Positions 62,840 through 64,000 of a stretch of 64,000 nt of DNA are shown here, one piece after another. The position numbers and the translations under genes are program-made. Within the stretch, counting starts at the first letter, position 1. Each line of letters begins with the position of its first letter. This DNA comes from Nocardiopsis composta. GTDB taxonomy: Bacteria; Actinomycetota; Actinomycetes; Streptosporangiales; Streptosporangiaceae. The stretch spans positions 1,116,001 to 1,180,000 of the forward strand of contig NZ_JACHDB010000002.1 of the NCBI RefSeq assembly GCF_014200805.1, in the 5' to 3' direction. The notes beneath the pieces are model-generated. The model had not been told where the DNA came from. It did not search any database and saw only the letters and a program-made list of their open reading frames with translations.

Positions 62840-63478
62840 ATGCCGCTGCCCGCGATCGAGCCCTACCCCATGCCCCGCTCGGGCGACCTGCCGGAGAACC
62901 GGATGTCCTGGACGGTGCACCCGGACCGCTGCGTGCTGCTCGTGCACGACATGCAGCGCTACTTCCTCGGCGCCCTCCCCGACGGAGGGGAGCCGACGAC
63001 CAGCCTGCTGGCCAACGTCGCGGCCCTGCGGTCGGCGTGCGCGGAGCGCGGGGCGCCCCGCGTCTACACCGCCCAGCCCGGCTCCCAGCCGCCGCGCGAG
63101 CGCGGGCTCCTGCGCGACCTGTGGGGGGAGGGGCTGCGCGACGACCCGGCCCACACCGCGATCGCCGAGGAACTGGCCCCCACCGGGGAGGAGGAGGTGC
63201 TGACCAAGCGGCGCTACAGCGCCTTCGCCGGGACCGACCTGGAGCACCGGATCCGCGCCATGGGCCGCGACCAGCTGGTCCTGTGCGGGGTCTACGCCCA
63301 CATCGGGGTCCTGATGACCGCCTGCGACGCCTTCATGCGCGACATCCAGGCGTTCGTCGTGGCGGACGCGGTGGCCGACTTCTCCGCCGACGACCACGCG
63401 ATGGCGCTGTCGTACGCGGCCCGCAGATGCGCCGGGACGGTGACGACCGCGGAGGTGCTGGCGGCCTTCGCCGGCTGA
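62840..63478 (+). CDS. Isochorismatase (EntB/DhbB/PhzD-like)
   Basis: A 212-residue isochorismatase. Family blocks: MPLPAIEPYPMPRSGDLPEN opening, VLLVHDMQRYFLGAL with catalytic Asp, VLTKRRYSAFAGTDLEHRIR with catalytic Lys, and CGVYAHIGVLMTACDAFMRD (acid/Cys-position region with Tyr/His). It converts isochorismate to 2,3-dihydro-2,3-dihydroxybenzoate for catechol siderophores. It stops short of the C-terminal aryl carrier domain present in EntB, so a separate carrier protein is needed. ATG 62840 follows AAGGAGAGG. Confidence 0.93.
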   Translation: MPLPAIEPYPMPRSGDLPENRMSWTVHPDRCVLLVHDMQRYFLGALPDGGEPTTSLLANVAALRSACAERGAPRVYTAQPGSQPPRERGLLRDLWGEGLRDDPAHTAIAEELAPTGEEEVLTKRRYSAFAGTDLEHRIRAMGRDQLVLCGVYAHIGVLMTACDAFMRDIQAFVVADAVADFSADDHAMALSYAARRCAGTVTTAEVLAAFAG

Positions 63479-63482
63479 CCGG

Positions 63483-63516
63483 CCGGGGTCCGGGCGCCGC
63501 CGCGCCCGGACCCCGG
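63483..63516. terminator. Bidirectional terminator between isochorismatase and ligase
   Basis: Fifteen-base perfect arms (CCGGGGTCCGGGCGC and its complement) close a 4-base loop between convergent genes. Confidence 0.85.
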
Positions 63517-63522
63517 GGCCGC

Positions 63523-64000
63523 TCACAGACCCTCGAAGTCCCGGCGCAGCCGCTTCTTGTCGATCTTGCCCACGCCGGTGAGCGGCAGCGAGGCGGCCCA
63601 CCGCACCTCGTCGGGGACCTTGAACGGGGCGGCCCCGCGCTCCAGCATCGCCGCGCGCACCTCCTCCCGGGCGGGCAGCGGGCCGTCGGTGACCAGGACG
63701 GCGACCGACCTCTCGCCCAGCACGGGGTCGGGGACGCCCAGCACGGCCGCCGCGCGCACCCCGGGCAGGGCCATCAGGTGCTCCTCGACCTCGACCGCGG
63801 CGATCTTCTCCCCGGCCCGGTTGACCTGGTCCTTGACCCGGCCCACCACCGTCAGGTCGCCGCGCTCGGAGCGGGTGACCAGGTCGCCGGTGCGGTAGAA
63901 CCCGTCCGGGGTGAAGCGCAGCGGGTCCAACTCCCGGGCCCGGTAGTAGCCGCGCAGCGTGTAGGGGCCGCGGGTGAGCAGCTCCCCGGGGGAGCCCGGG
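63523..64000 (-). CDS. 2,3-dihydroxybenzoate-AMP ligase, partial (C-terminal part)
   Basis: The last 159 residues of an ANL-superfamily adenylating enzyme; the N-terminus is beyond the window edge. Visible motifs: PGELLTRGPYTLRGYYRA, TPDGFYRTGDLVTRSERGDL (core A7-A8), GRVKDQVNRAGEKIAAVEVE and the catalytic Lys in PLTGVGKIDKKRLRRD (A10). NRAGEKI is characteristic of EntE/DhbE/YbtE-type aryl acid ligases. With the isochorismatase next door, it should activate 2,3-dihydroxybenzoate for catechol siderophore assembly. Confidence 0.9.
   Translation of the reverse strand, partial: PGSPGELLTRGPYTLRGYYRARELDPLRFTPDGFYRTGDLVTRSERGDLTVVGRVKDQVNRAGEKIAAVEVEEHLMALPGVRAAAVLGVPDPVLGERSVAVLVTDGPLPAREEVRAAMLERGAAPFKVPDEVRWAASLPLTGVGKIDKKRLRRDFEGL

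Overview
The window is about 64 kb of very GC-rich DNA (by eye above 70% G+C). It has GTG and TTG starts, many 4-bp start/stop overlaps (GTGA, ATGA), actinobacterial regulator families, an IdeR/DtxR-type iron box and a probable rifamycin-associated element. It reads as an actinomycete chromosome, possibly Nocardiopsidaceae-like, but genus cannot be fixed from this alone. No rRNA, tRNA, IS element or prophage was recognised. Most of it is accessory metabolism: small regulator-plus-target units, several divergent around clear palindromic operators.

Layout. 0.2-5.1 kb: AraC regulator, then an iron-box-controlled ferric-siderophore ABC importer (lipoprotein, two FecCD permeases, ATPase). 5.4-12.2 kb: GntR, DUF1028, a MarR/14-TM exporter/flavin-protein unit with a ribosome-site hairpin, another MFS protein and a YhhN protein. 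12.6-19.3 kb: MarR plus a PEP-utilising (rifampin-phosphotransferase-like) enzyme, and TetR plus an MmpL transporter. 19.4-26.6 kb: an NCS2 permease-UbiX-UbiD-CobW GTPase operon divergent from an amidohydrolase, with a GntR regulator; this looks like catabolism of an unidentified (hetero)aromatic acid. 26.7-30.3 kb: LacI and a frameshifted molybdenum hydroxylase large subunit. 30.4-36.8 kb: an OPT transporter-AroM-Asp/Glu racemase-DUF1177 operon with a divergent IclR gene and pepE, probably an uncharacterised peptide uptake and breakdown system. 36.9-40.3 kb: a methyltransferase, an aminotransferase coupled to a 44-residue ORF, an XRE-cupin regulator and a secreted CHAP protein. 40.57-40.84 kb: a five-repeat type I-E-like CRISPR array without cas genes here. 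41-49.4 kb: a LacI-controlled region with a Tat-exported beta-propeller protein, FAD oxidoreductase, hydantoinase/oxoprolinase, an HExxH protein and a permease. 49.5-54.9 kb: a second CobW GTPase, a TetR/enoyl-CoA hydratase/SRPBCC unit, a DUF3592 gene broken by a 10-bp duplication, and a CPBP protease. 55.2-59.8 kb: a Rox-like rifamycin monooxygenase with the 19-bp element, a luciferase-like oxidoreductase, TetR, and a truncated monooxygenase. 59.8-64 kb: TetR and alpha/beta hydrolase, a methyltransferase behind a Fur/Zur-like box, and the edge of a 2,3-dihydroxybenzoate (catechol siderophore) cluster.

Three themes stand out. Iron: importer at the left edge, catechol starter enzymes at the right edge. 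Rifamycin: Rox with its element and, less securely, the PEP-dependent enzyme. Catabolism: three small gene sets of unknown substrate (UbiD/amidohydrolase, OPT/AroM/DUF1177, hydantoinase/HExxH). Gene decay is visible in at least three places.
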